In this document: piece after piece, positions 1 to 11,900 of the stretch
How the letters are laid out: the number at the start of each line of letters is the position of its first letter
Numbering within the stretch: the first letter of the stretch is position 1
Source of the DNA: LW23 sp041287705
GTDB lineage: Bacteria > Verrucomicrobiota > Verrucomicrobiia > Methylacidiphilales > UBA1321
DNA: 33,034 bases
Assembly: GCA_041287705.1 (NCBI GenBank)
Contig: JBGGNE010000257.1
Location: 1 to 33,034, forward strand
Direction of reading: 5' to 3'
Position numbers and translations under genes: made by a program
The notes under the pieces: generated by a model
The model's input: the letters and a program-made list of their open reading frames with translations, nothing else
Database searches by the model: none
What the model was told of the DNA's origin: nothing

Positions 1-3000
1 TCCGCTCTGTCACCTTGCCGTCCGGCAGGATGACGGTTGCTCCATTTGCTGCCTGTTCCTGCGTGACGGTAATCGAAGGTATGGACATAGAGTACGTCTT
101 CTCACCCAGTTTAAACGGGTCCACAGCGCCTGAATCGATATTGAACCAGCCATGCAAGTAGTAGGATCCCGGGGGAACATTTTCGAAACGGCAGACTCCA
201 TCCTTCAGCTTATTTGCACTCCATAGAACGTTGTTGCGATGGTAATCAAGCCCTTCTGGCGTGATGTCCCAGCGGCGCTGTTCGCCGAAGTCCCAGTCAC
301 TATCTGGTTTGGGCCGCATGCATCCGTTCAGCATGATCGAGGTATTCTGCCACTTGTATGGTTTGCAGTTATCAAGCGGCAGCAGAATTCTGCAGACCAG
401 CACAGCACCGGTTTTTCCTATTTCCAGGTGACCGATTTCCTCGTGACTGGCTACAACGGGGTGATCACCCAGGGAAACATCGCCATCGCTGGCACTTACT
501 TTGCAGAGCCCTGCTGTAACCCCCCGCACCCTGAATTCACCCTTTTCATTCGTCACTATATTGCTGACTTCATTGAAAATACGGCAGTTATCGGGCGACT
601 CAAACCCGTGCTCCTGGTTAACATCGACGGTTGCTTTGGCTACAGGCTTGCCCTGACGCATCACGACTCCCGTAATCTCACACCACGGCTTCAGTCGCAG
701 GTCTCCATGAACTTCCGCAACCGGAAGACACAGATACCCGGTAGAACCTGGTGCCGGAGCAGTTTCGGCTCCTTCACCTTTTGCGGGAGGATTGGCAATG
801 ATCAGAATGGATGCGTCTTTCTCAGGAGCATCTATAGCCAAGCGGCCATCCGCCGAGGAGGATTCTCCAGGCAGGCTGGAGTCGATACTGCTCATTCGGC
901 TGCGAAACCTGCCGTTTGTGACACTCAGACCTTTGGAAAAATTATGGGGAGTCTCCCGCAGGACCACAGCAGCGGCTGCATTAGCCACGGGTTTTCCGTC
1001 TGCATCCAGAATGCGCGCTGTAAGCATGCGACGCCCGGGAGGCAGTCCTCCTTTTTTATAAAACGCGAGCGTCAGTTCCGATGCCGTGGGCTTGTAATCT
1101 TCCCATGTGGCGAGCAACGCATCCGCCTTGGTTTTGGCTGCCGGAGTGGGATTTGTACCCAATGGAACCATATAGGCGATACTCGTGTTATCCACCTCCT
1201 GGAGACTCTTATTATAAAAGGGCGACTCCGGGCTGAGGAGATAGCCAGGCATATCGACATCAATGGAAAGGCTCTCTGCGGGCAGGCCGGGAAACCTGAA
1301 AGTTCCATCCGGCTCCACCGGCGCACTAAATCCAGACCAGTGCCCTTCCACATTCAGACTCACGCATGGGCTTACCGAGCCTTCCTCGCCCGATTGGCCG
1401 ATTCCGCGAGGAGGGAACGCTGTTCCACTGGGCAGTGTGATGCGGCCAGTATGGATTTCCGATGGTTTAAGGGTGATATCTGCGATTGTGGAGATGGATC
1501 CGGGTTTGCCAGTCGTCAACTCCACAGTGGGCGCAATGCCGTGCTGCAAAGCAACAGCCCGGGAAACGTAAAGGTTAAACTCATGCTTGTCCGCAACGTT
1601 ATGAAAGTAGAAGGTGCCGTCCGCGTTGGTGGTTGTAATCACTTCTTCAAAGCCCTGAGAGTTCGTGCGGTCCCGGGAAATAAGACAGACAGGAATGCCG
1701 CCGAGACTGGTATTTTCACTCGGTCCAGTCTTGAGAACACGACCGCGAATCGCGACCCCTTCATTAAGCTTCAGGATCTGCCGCTCGCTCTTTTTCATCG
1801 CGGGGAAGTGCCTGGGAGCAAGGTTGCGGCCCTGTGCTTTTACAGATATCTGATCAACTTCGAGATCTGAAATCAACAGAGCGAATTCACCCTTGTTGTC
1901 TGTAACGCAGAATGGATCTCCAATCGGAGATCCGGCTCGGGCACCACCATTTTTAAAGTAGTACCAGTTTGGCCATACCACCGCGCCTGCCGCGGGACGG
2001 CCTGAAGCATCCACCACTTTACCGCGAAACATCTTGGGGCCGGCGAGTGTCTCCGGTTTGCGCGGCTTCATTACAATCTTTACACGTTCGGAATCTGTAG
2101 TAGTGGCGGGATCCGTTAACTTTGCATAGCAAGGAATGTAGGGCTGGAGCAAAACGTACATGCTGAAAGTCAGCATCGGATCCAGGCTGGGAATGGTGAA
2201 CTTACCTGCGGAGTCAGTCGTTGTGGACTTGATGCAGTCGGGGTAGCAGGTCGGACAATATTGGGATGAACCCGTTCTGGGCTGACCCTGGTAGATCTCC
2301 ACATGAGCACCATCGATCGGTTTGCCCTGCTCATCTACCACTATGCCGTGCATGTCTGGACGCGGCAGTTTCGATTTCTCCACAACGGCAGAGGCAATTG
2401 GGAGAGGCGTCTGTCCGGAAGACACCGCTGGCGTCCTGGGAATCTGATCGGCCAGCTTCTGAAGCACAGGAGTAATGGAGGAAATCACCGGCTCTGCATC
2501 TGCGGGCCGGAAATACTGGTATGCAGATACGTCGGGCCGTATGTCGCTGAAGATGACTTTACCGTCCGGACCAATCGCCACCATTCCTGAGTTACGCGGC
2601 TCCATGCCGAATACCTCACGAACGGTGTTGCCCGGCGCATTCTGAACCAGCGGCCAGGGACTGTCGAAAGCGGCAACCACATCCGCCGCCGGCGGCTCTT
2701 TATCGCCTGGAATGATTGTAAACCACTGGAGCTGCTGCGCCGCAGGCAGGCTGGTGCTGAGATAGCGCTGTATGGCGGCAATAGTACGGATGTCACAGGG
2801 CAACGCGTAGTTGAACATCAGCACCGTTACCTTGCCATGCAGATCCTTATTCGTAAAAGTCCTGGGCTTGCCGTTGCCATCGGTGTAAGCAAACTGAAAC
2901 GGTGGAGGTGCTTCGCCTTTGGCTATCGCCGGCTTTAGATCCTGAGCGGATTCCACATATTTGTTGAACTTCGGCTCCGAAAAGGGTGGCGCCTTCAGTT

Positions 3001-5374
3001 CTGTACCATCCTTCGCGGCGGCTTCTGTCACTGTTACAGTGCCTGCTGCTTGCGCCTTGAAGGTGCTTTGCCAGTCCTTGTCATCCTCCACATCTGCCTT
3101 CATCTCCAGCTGATATTCGCCTGGGAGCAGGCTATCAATGGTGAAGGTACCGTCTGCATTCGCCATAACACCTGTGTTAGCAAAGAATTTGCGCTGGTAC
3201 AGTTGACCTTCAACGGTGGCGGCAAGCTGGTTCAGGTGCCAGAAATTGTAATCCGACATCTTCCATTTGTCGGCAGGAGGAATCGGAAGCGGCTCGTACA
3301 CACCCACGCGTTTTGCAGTTATTTCCGGTGCTTTCATCCTGGTGCGCATGCCGGCAGGAATCTCCACTTTGCCGGTGATAATAGCGCCACTGCCGCCCAG
3401 CACGATATTTACGGGTTTGCCTTCCGGCACAATCACCGCAACATAATCCAGCCCGAGCCACTCGTCGCCCTTCGTGTACGAAAGGCGGCCTATCCACACA
3501 GGTCCGGGAACAGCATTATTGAAAACGAAATTGCCGTCATTGTCCGTCGTAGCTGTTTCGCGCACGCCCGGAGTGATACCAAATTCCTGGCCCTCGCTTT
3601 GCCAGGAATAATTTAGCTTGATGCGCATCTGCGCCGCAGGTTTGTTCTTCCAACAGGCTTTGCCCAAGATAGTCTGCCATGGGTGCAGAGTTATATCCTG
3701 CACGAGGCTCGTCCCTTCTGCTCCGGCTGAGGGATCTGCTCCCGGAATCTTTGGTGGCTCTGGAACTGACAGCACGGTACGGCGATAGCCAAGCTTGCGG
3801 CTGTAAAGCAGCAGATTAGCGCGGTGCTCCGCAGTCGGCAGGCTAATAAATAACGTGCCATCCGGCCCAGTGGGTGATGTGGGGATATGGTTGCGGGATT
3901 TCAGGTCTCCTTCGACTATCCAGTGGAGCTTGCTTTCCGGTGATTCGCCCTTTGTAAGCGCATTTGCGATAACCATTACGCCCTCAGCAGGCTTGCCGTC
4001 CGGTGCAAGCACGCGTGCCCGCAGAGTGATATAGCCAGGGGTTGGTGTGCCTTTCTGATAATAACTGAGAGGAAGATCCTTGCGTTCGCCTGCGGTTAAC
4101 TGAATCCGCACCATGTCATCTTGGACGTTGTCCTTGTAGAACTCGGACTTTGGAGACATCGAATAACCCGGTACACTGGGCACAAGCGAGATTTGCTCCC
4201 CTGGCAGAGCTGTAACCGCAAAAGTTCCGTCCTCCGCGACTGGCGCCGGGTAAACATCCCAGGCACCCGGACGCGTTACACTTACCCGGGAGCCTTCAGG
4301 AATCTTGCCACTATTCTCCAGCGTAATCTTACCTTTAAGAGTGATCCCAGACACCACCAGAAGCTCTCCTGAATCAAGCAGAGCTCCCTGAAATGCTGTG
4401 GAGACTTTCTTGATCTCGGAGATAGCGCCGCCCAGCGCATCACGAGAATCGCTGTGCGCGTAGACATAGTATTCTGTATTAGGCTTCAATTGGGCAAAAC
4501 CAAAATGGCCATCCTTATTGGTCACCGCGATCAACTGCCCGGTAAAGGTACGAGGATCCCTAGAAACTTGTACAAGGCCGATCTTGATACCCGCGAGAGG
4601 TTGGCCCTCACGCATGAGGCGACCATGCAGTATGGCGCCACGGCTCATATGGATATCTGTCAGCGAAGCCGGCAATGGTGGCGGATCCCCTGGAGCACGA
4701 GTACCAGCCTGCGGCTCAAGTCTGATCGTCGCGAATTTGGTCTGCAGATTGGGCGCAGAAATCTGTACTCTCAACGCCACCTTGTTCGGAACCTCGTCGA
4801 GAACAAGCGCGAATTCTCCCTGCTCGTCGGTCAGCGCAAGATTATCGCCCTTCACAGGGAAAAGGGACTCCGAGTTATCTTTATTTACAAAGGCACATGG
4901 CATCGCACTGGCTCCCATTAGCGGCAAACCATCAGTTCCCTGCACCCGCCCGCGCACAATGATCTTGCCTGGCTCTTCTTTAACAGGACGAGACTGAAGA
5001 GTATAAACGCGATCGGTGGGGTTGCTCTTTGGGTCCGCTGTGGGGACGCTGAGAGGCTGACAGCCCTGCTTTGCAATCAGTAAGCCGAAGGTAAACTTAG
5101 GGTTCACGTCCAGGATGACAAAACCTCCCGAGGCATCAGTGCGGGCCTCTTTTTCGCAGTCTGCATAGCAATAGGGACACATGTAGCCAGTGCCAGTTCT
5201 TGGCTTAGCAGTCCAGATATCAACCAGAGCACCCTGCACCGGCTTGCCTTCCTGGTCCAACACCTTGCCGGAGAGGTCCAGCGCTTGCGCCACGCCCAAT
5301 CCTCCGGGCAGGACGCATCCTGTCCAGCAAAGAACCGCTAAAAGAACCCAGCGTCTGGTTTTTTCCAGCAACAT
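1..5374 (-). CDS. Giant secreted carboxypeptidase-regulatory-like / redoxin-like repeat protein, partial
   Basis: The frame is open from about 5437 to the left edge with no stop, so the C-terminus is missing. I chose the ATG at 5374 because it gives a clean signal peptide (MLLEKTRR, hydrophobic core, AQA cleavage site near residue 30). In-frame ATGs at 5389, 5416 and 5437 are possible and none has a clear Shine-Dalgarno. The chain is a string of Ig-like carboxypeptidase-regulatory-like modules (G.V.D..GKP..GA then TD..G.F). A thioredoxin/redoxin-like domain lies at about nt 2500-2870. The motif CPYCYADC (5156-5179) recurs as CPTCYPDC (2234-2257), exactly 974 codons later, and the surrounding modules match in order, so the protein is a large internal duplication. 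In the redoxin-like domain the usual CxxC site reads YALPC, so the first cysteine is lost. Secreted or cell-surface location is inferred; binding partner unknown. Confidence 0.85.
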   Translation of the reverse strand, partial: MLLEKTRRWVLLAVLCWTGCVLPGGLGVAQALDLSGKVLDQEGKPVQGALVDIWTAKPRTGTGYMCPYCYADCEKEARTDASGGFVILDVNPKFTFGLLIAKQGCQPLSVPTADPKSNPTDRVYTLQSRPVKEEPGKIIVRGRVQGTDGLPLMGASAMPCAFVNKDNSESLFPVKGDNLALTDEQGEFALVLDEVPNKVALRVQISAPNLQTKFATIRLEPQAGTRAPGDPPPLPASLTDIHMSRGAILHGRLMREGQPLAGIKIGLVQVSRDPRTFTGQLIAVTNKDGHFGFAQLKPNTEYYVYAHSDSRDALGGAISEIKKVSTAFQGALLDSGELLVVSGITLKGKITLENSGKIPEGSRVSVTRPGAWDVYPAPVAEDGTFAVTALPGEQISLVPSVPGYSMSPKSEFYKDNVQDDMVRIQLTAGERKDLPLSYYQKGTPTPGYITLRARVLAPDGKPAEGVMVIANALTKGESPESKLHWIVEGDLKSRNHIPTSPTGPDGTLFISLPTAEHRANLLLYSRKLGYRRTVLSVPEPPKIPGADPSAGAEGTSLVQDITLHPWQTILGKACWKNKPAAQMRIKLNYSWQSEGQEFGITPGVRETATTDNDGNFVFNNAVPGPVWIGRLSYTKGDEWLGLDYVAVIVPEGKPVNIVLGGSGAIITGKVEIPAGMRTRMKAPEITAKRVGVYEPLPIPPADKWKMSDYNFWHLNQLAATVEGQLYQRKFFANTGVMANADGTFTIDSLLPGEYQLEMKADVEDDKDWQSTFKAQAAGTVTVTEAAAKDGTELKAPPFSEPKFNKYVESAQDLKPAIAKGEAPPPFQFAYTDGNGKPRTFTNKDLHGKVTVLMFNYALPCDIRTIAAIQRYLSTSLPAAQQLQWFTIIPGDKEPPAADVVAAFDSPWPLVQNAPGNTVREVFGMEPRNSGMVAIGPDGKVIFSDIRPDVSAYQYFRPADAEPVISSITPVLQKLADQIPRTPAVSSGQTPLPIASAVVEKSKLPRPDMHGIVVDEQGKPIDGAHVEIYQGQPRTGSSQYCPTCYPDCIKSTTTDSAGKFTIPSLDPMLTFSMYVLLQPYIPCYAKLTDPATTTDSERVKIVMKPRKPETLAGPKMFRGKVVDASGRPAAGAVVWPNWYYFKNGGARAGSPIGDPFCVTDNKGEFALLISDLEVDQISVKAQGRNLAPRHFPAMKKSERQILKLNEGVAIRGRVLKTGPSENTSLGGIPVCLISRDRTNSQGFEEVITTTNADGTFYFHNVADKHEFNLYVSRAVALQHGIAPTVELTTGKPGSISTIADITLKPSEIHTGRITLPSGTAFPPRGIGQSGEEGSVSPCVSLNVEGHWSGFSAPVEPDGTFRFPGLPAESLSIDVDMPGYLLSPESPFYNKSLQEVDNTSIAYMVPLGTNPTPAAKTKADALLATWEDYKPTASELTLAFYKKGGLPPGRRMLTARILDADGKPVANAAAAVVLRETPHNFSKGLSVTNGRFRSRMSSIDSSLPGESSSADGRLAIDAPEKDASILIIANPPAKGEGAETAPAPGSTGYLCLPVAEVHGDLRLKPWCEITGVVMRQGKPVAKATVDVNQEHGFESPDNCRIFNEVSNIVTNEKGEFRVRGVTAGLCKVSASDGDVSLGDHPVVASHEEIGHLEIGKTGAVLVCRILLPLDNCKPYKWQNTSIMLNGCMRPKPDSDWDFGEQRRWDITPEGLDYHRNNVLWSANKLKDGVCRFENVPPGSYYLHGWFNIDSGAVDPFKLGEKTYSMSIPSITVTQEQAANGATVILPDGKVTER

Positions 5375-5437
5375 ATACGAATTAATCATAGCAAAATGGG
5401 CAATGCCGCGCGCCATATAAAACGCGTGCAACAGCAT

Positions 5438-5954
5438 GGCAGCGTTAAGCGTAAAATGCCAATTATTTATACTGTTGTCACACAATATGGCAACAACAAA
5501 GAGGTTGGAAACTGCCCCAAAGACACAGCACAAGTATAGCAATGAAGTGCTTTCGCCACTATCACAGCAGTGATTTGTAGCGAAATCCGGAGGGAGTTAT
5601 CAGGAACCACATGGCTGCCACGTCAGTAACGTCCAAACTAAATGGCGATTACAGCGTGTTTGCTGCAGCTATCCTAAGCAACTTCAGAACAGAGAGTTAC
5701 ATCACGTGTCCTTTTTCTGGGAACGGACGTATTATCAAGCTGGCGAGATCCCATTTTGGCAAGTTGTGGCTTCGACCGTGCTGATAATTGCGATGGGCAA
5801 TTGTATCGAAATGAATATTTCCCCTTGTTTTTGATCCGAGTTAGAGTAAAGCTATTACTATACATCGCCATATTGCTAGGGACGCATAAGAATAGCACCT
5901 ATAGCACTCCCTTCACCGCTTCTTTTCAGCCGCTTTCCCTTCATTTCTCCCTAT
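5438..5954. other. Intergenic gap between divergent surface-protein genes
   Basis: About 515 bases between two divergently transcribed genes. Short open frames exist but none has plausible composition, start context or family resemblance. The only element I can support is the minus-strand promoter at 5466-5493. The stretch is AT-richer than the flanking genes and ends directly at the ATG at 5955 without a Shine-Dalgarno. No convincing plus-strand promoter was found. Confidence 0.5.
5466..5493 (-). promoter_or_regulatory. Sigma70-like promoter for the giant surface protein
   Basis: On the minus strand TTGCCA is followed after 16 bases by TATAAA. Transcription would begin near 5458, just upstream of the candidate ATGs at 5437, 5416, 5389 and 5374. 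The spacing and hexamers are good for a housekeeping promoter. Not tested experimentally. Confidence 0.5.
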
Positions 5955-8900
5955 ATGACCCGCGCTTTATCTCCCCGCCGCTGGTACGTGCAGCTTCTTT
6001 CTGCCTGGTGCGTCGCCTGGATAGGTCTCCCGCTGCATCTGCCACTGGTGTATGGAAATCCCTCCGGCAGTACCGTGCAGACAGGCTCGGTCAACATCTC
6101 CGGACAGGGCGGTCAGGTAACGGTAAAACAGACCAGCGACCGCGCGGTAATTCACTGGAACGACTTCAGTATCAGACAGGGTGAAACCACGACCTTTGTT
6201 CAGCCTAACTCCCGTTCGGCTACTCTGAATCGTGTGACTGGCAGCAGCGTCTCCCGGCTTGATGGCAGCCTGAATGCCAACGGACGCGTTTATCTGGTCA
6301 ACAAGAACGGCGTTGTGGTCGGCAAGACAGGACGCATTAATACAGCAAGTTTCACTGCCAGCACCAGCGACGTCTCCAACGCTGAGTTCATGAAGGGCGG
6401 CGATCTCAATTTTAGCGGAAACAGCACGGCTAAAGTAATCAACTACGGCAAAATCAAGGCCACCGACGGCGATGTTACCCTCATCGCCCGCCAGGTTGAA
6501 AACCACGGCAAAATTACCGCAAAGAATGGCCGCGTACAGCTGGCGGCCGGAACCGAAGTTCTCATCAAGAGCGATGGCGCCGAGCGCGTGTTTATCAGCC
6601 CTGGGGCAAAGGGCGCACCCGGCGAAACGGGAGTTATCAACACGGGCAAGGTGCGCGCCGCAGTGGCGGAGCTTAAGGCTGCGGGCGGCAACGAGTACGC
6701 CCTGGCGATCAATAACAGCGGCGTGATCCGCGCCAACGGTTCGCGCACCGAGGGCGGGCGCGTGTATCTTTCTTCGACGGGCGGGCGCGTGGTGAACAGC
6801 GGCCAGGTGCGCGCGGTGAATCCGGACGGCTCGGGCGGCGAGATTCGCGTGGCGGCGGCAAAGGTTGAGCTGAAGCGCGGTTCCTCGCTGGATGCCTCCG
6901 CATCCCGGAGCAAAGGCGGCAAGGGCGGCACGGTACTGGTGGGCGGCGACTGGCAGGGCAAGGGCACCATGGAGCAGGCCAAGAGCGTTACCGTGGAAGC
7001 GGGCGCGCAAGTGAAGGCGGATGCAACGTCCTCCTCCGGTTCCTCGGCAGATGGCGGCAAGGTCGTTATCTGGTCCACCGGTCTTACGGATTTTAATGGC
7101 TTTATTTCTGCGCAGGGAATCTACGGTGGCGCCGGCGGCAATGTGGAAACGTCCGGGCACGACCTGAATATTGGTCTGGCGGCCACGGTGGTTACAAATG
7201 GAGGCAACTGGCTGCTGGATCCCGTGGACCTGGAGGTGGTCACCTCCGGCGGTACAGGGAGCATGGTGGCGGACACTGTTCCGCCCGCCACGATTAATGA
7301 TCCCACTTCTTCCACAATTAACGCCTCGGTTATCGTAGCGGCGCTGAATAACGGCACCGTAACGCTGCTTGCCAGCAATTCCATTACGATTAACGAGGCA
7401 ATCAATTCGACAGGCAATACGGGAACGTTTGGTCTCGTATTGAACGCGCCGACGCTCTTCCTGAATCAGGCTATTACGCTTAAAGCGGGCGCCACGCTCT
7501 CGGGAACTGCAAGCACGGTTAACATTTCTTCGACGGGCAAGATACAGAACGGCCTTGATGCGGTTGCCTCTGGTGGACTTGTAAGTATTGGCGTTGGTAC
7601 ATATTCGGAGAACATTACCATCCGCAAGTCGCTGGAGCTACGTGGTGCGGGCAATTCATTGACTATTGTGGACGGCAAGAACAACCTCATCTCAACAGCA
7701 ACAGTTGTTGCGAGCTCCGGCATCATCAATATCAACAATATTCGCCTGACGCGCTCAGTGCTTACTGATGGCACAGTTGCGGGTGGCGGCATAAACATTG
7801 CCACAGGAAATACCGTTACTATTTCCAACGCAATGATCGACGGCAACAGGACTACCGCGCAGGGCGGCGGCGTCTATAATGCAGGCACGGTGACGATTAT
7901 CGACAGCACCATCCAAAGCAATAAGGGCGGCAACGGCGGTGGCATCTCAAATGCGGGTTTTCTAACGCTTAGCGGATCTCTGATTTATGACAACACAGGA
8001 GTTGGTGGTGGTGGTCTTTTTAATACCGCAACAAGCACCATTTATAACTCTACCATCGCGTACAATAAGGCAAATTCCGGCGCTGGTATTTCCACTGGAA
8101 CAGGCAGCACGCTGAATCTGGATAGTGTGACTATTGCAAGGAATACAACTAATGGTGGAAGCAACGTTGCTGGTGGTCTGGCAAATTCGGGCACTGTTAA
8201 TATCAGGAACTCAATAATTGCTCTCAATGCAGCAGGTTCTTCGGGTAATTCAAATTCTGTAAGAGGATCTTCGGTTAATGATCTGGGTAACAACTTTGTG
8301 GATTGGCTGAATGGCGGAAATTTAGGATTTACCACTTCTACCTTGATCAGCACGGGGCCTAACGATCCTAAGCTTTCTGCGCTGGGCAATTTTGGTGGAC
8401 CTACCTTTACCATGATGCCTCTTGCCGCAAGCCCGCTTATCGGAGCAGGCAGCAGTGCATATTCTGTAGATCAGCGCGGCCTGAGTCGTACTGCCGGATC
8501 CATGGATATCGGCGCTTTTCAGACTCGCGATCTTGGCACTTATGTAGTGACCAACACGCTTGACTTTACGGGTATAGGCGCTTCTGGTTTCAATCCCGCT
8601 CTTATCGCTGGTTCTCTGCGTTATGGGCTAATGTCCGGCGATCGTTACACGGACATCAACTTCAATCTTTCAGCGGGCGACGCCGGCTACAATTCTGGTA
8701 CTGGAAGATGGATTATAACAAACGCCACCGGCAATACTGCCGGGTTTCAAACTCGCCGTAGCATTAACATTAATGGCAATAGCCAGTTGGGATGGTCTGC
8801 AGCCAACCCTGTGATTGAACTCAATGGTGGCGCAATTGGTTCCGTCATGTCGACAAACCACCCCGCTGCTAATACAGTTAACCTCAACGGTTTGTACATC

Positions 8901-11900
8901 ACGAATGGGCTTGCCTCAGCTGGTGGCGGTATCCTTGCAACGACAGGAACGACCAATATCTACAACTCAACAATTACCGGCAATACTGCAACTGGCGCCG
9001 GGGCCGGCGGTGGCATTAATGTCGCGGCCGTAGCTACAATAAATGTCTACACCAGCCGTATTGATAATAATTTTGCAACTAACTCAGGAGCTGGCGGTGG
9101 AGGCATCTATCTGATTGGTGGCGTCCTTACCATTTCGGACTCATTTGTCAGGAATAATAAGATTACCGGCGCAACTTCGAACGGTGGCGGTATTTTCACT
9201 AACGGCGGTACGCTTACCATTACGAATACCACATTCTCTGGCAACGAGGCTTTTGCTCGAGGTGGAGCAATCTACACCACTGGAGCGACTACAACTATAA
9301 TACGTGATTCCAACTTCACCCTTAATAACGCTACGAGTACCACCAGTGATGGTGGAGCGTTTGGCACCATTTCTTCTCTTAACACCACTATTGAAAGAAC
9401 TACGTTTGACAATAATTCAGCAACTCGCAATGGTGGCGCCCTGTATTTGTCTGTCAGTGGAGGTATCATTCCGTTGGTGACAATAGATCGTGGTACATTT
9501 ACCAATAATGATACAACGTCGACGTCAGGCCAGGGCGGTGCTGTTTATGATACACTGGTACCCCTTGCCATTTCTAACAGTACATTTTCTGGCAACGTTG
9601 CGGTAACGAATGGTGGAGCTGTATTCAGCAATTCTCCTTCGTTCACGGTCACGAATTCCACCTTCCTGAATAACTCCACCTTCAATTCGGGTGGCGGTAT
9701 CTATTCGGGCAATCCTACTCTTACCATTACAGGCTCTACCTTTGATGGCAACGTGGCGATGAAAGATCTGAATAGTATTCAGGATAACGGTGGTGGTGTC
9801 TACTACAGCAGCACAGGCGGCACTCTTACGATAGACTCTTCCCTGTTTTATAGAAACAGGTCGGAAACAGGTGGCGGACTCAGCGTTACCCAGGGCACCC
9901 AATATGTCCTGAACTCTACATTTACCGAAAACACGGCTACGGCCCATGCAAGCAGTGCGGGCGGCGCTATTCGAATCACGACGGGCTCGGTCATGACAAT
10001 TCGGAACTCTACCATCACAGGCAATCTGGCTGATGTTAGCGGAGGCGGTATCGTACGCCAGACGGGCGGAACTCTGGCTCTGGAAAATACGATTGTGGCC
10101 AACAATTCCACAACCCCCAACACCTTAGCCAGCGGCATTGATATCCTTTCAGGCAATTTTACGGACAATGGAAACAATCTGATAGGAGTGCGCGAGGGTA
10201 TTGCAGGTACGATCAACAGCGATCCGGGGGCATTTCCCGATACCTACACCCAGGTCGGCACCTTTGCCGCTCGCCTGGATCCGATGTTATCCCCTCTGGC
10301 TAACCACGGTGGACCGACATGGACAATGGGTCTCCTACCCGGCAGTCCCGCACTGGCACGCGGTAAGACACTTGCGGTAGCAGGGGTTGATCAGCGCGGC
10401 GTTGCTCGTCCGATCGGCAAATCCGACATCGGCGCGTTTGAGTCTCAGGGCTTTGCCTATGTGGCCGCGAGCGGTTCCGGCCAGTCCGCGCAGTTGATGC
10501 AGGCGTTTGGCGCTCCGCTTGTAGTCACAGTTATTTCTAATGATGGCATCGCCAACCTTTCGGGAGGAAAGATTTCTATCACCGTCCCCGGCAGCGGCGC
10601 CAGCGCCACCGGCACACTGCTTCAGACGCTAAACGCCTCCAACCAGGCCTCCTACAGCCTGACAGCCAATGCCACGCTTGGCACCTACGACGTGGGCATC
10701 GCCGGCGGCCCCTCCTCGCTGTGGTCGCTCACGAACGCGCCAATTAATCTCTCCATTCTGCCGAGCTCCGGCCAGAGCAAGACTTATGGCGATGCGGATC
10801 CTACACCATTTGGTTATACCATTTCGATGGGTTCTCTCCTCACAGGCGACGTTCTTACGGGTGATCTGGCCTATTCGGGCGGCAGCGGCGCAGGCCTGCA
10901 CGCCTTCCTGCTCGGTACTCTTGGCAATCCCAAGTATAACCTGACTCTTGATGGCGCGGTTATGTTCACCATCAACCAGCGCTCCGTGGTCGTAACGCCG
11001 AATTCGGGGCAGTCCAAGATTTATGGGAATGCAGATCCTGCGTTCACCTATTCAACTACTGCCATGGTTGGGGCAGATAGTCTCAGCGGTAACATTTCGT
11101 ACGTGGGCGGACCCAATGTGGGAACCTACGCTTTCACCCTGGGAAATCTCGGCAATCCGAACTACAGCATTTCGCTCTCCGGAGCCCCTGTTTACTTCGC
11201 CATTAACCAGCGCACCATAACCATCACCCCCAACGCCGGCCAGGGCAAGAAGTACGGCTTTGGCGATCCCGCGCTGACCTCCAGCCAGACCGGCACCCTG
11301 CAGTTCTCGGATGCCATCACCGGTGCGCTGACCTACGCCGGCGGGCCCAATGTGGGCGCGTATGACATCACCCAGGGCACCCTGGCGCTGAACCCCAACT
11401 ACAACCTCGTCTTCACCACGGGCGTCAAATTCAACATCAGCGCCCGCGACATCCTGGTAACGCCCAACAGCGGCCAGGGCAAGAAGTACGGCTTTGCCGA
11501 TCCCACGCTGACTTACACTATCGGCGGCGACGGCATGGCGCCATCTGAAACGCCCAGCGGCGCGCTGGCCTACGTGGGTGGACCTGATGTTGGTGCCTAC
11601 GACATTACTCAGGGCGGCCTGACTGTCTCCAGCAACTACAACCTGACCTTTACTTCCGGGATCAAGTTCAACATCTCCAAGCGCGATATCACTGTTACAC
11701 CTCATACGGGTATTACCAAAATGTATGGCGAAATGGATCCTGCCCTTACCTACGACATTACCGGCGACGGCCTGGCGGGAGCTGAAACCCTCACTGGCGC
11801 ACTGAATTACACCGGCGGCCCCGATGTAGGTAACCATCCCATCGTGCAAAATACCCTTGCTGCGAGCGGTAACTATAACTTGACTTTCACCTCGGGCCGT

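Noticed and set aside
239..1870. 543-codon plus-strand open frame
   Set aside because: Antisense to the giant surface protein, whose minus frame is continuous with repeated Ig-like modules.
5967..7160. 397-codon minus-strand open frame over the adhesin head
   Set aside because: Antisense of the TPS domain; Ala/Arg/His-rich composition without any motif.
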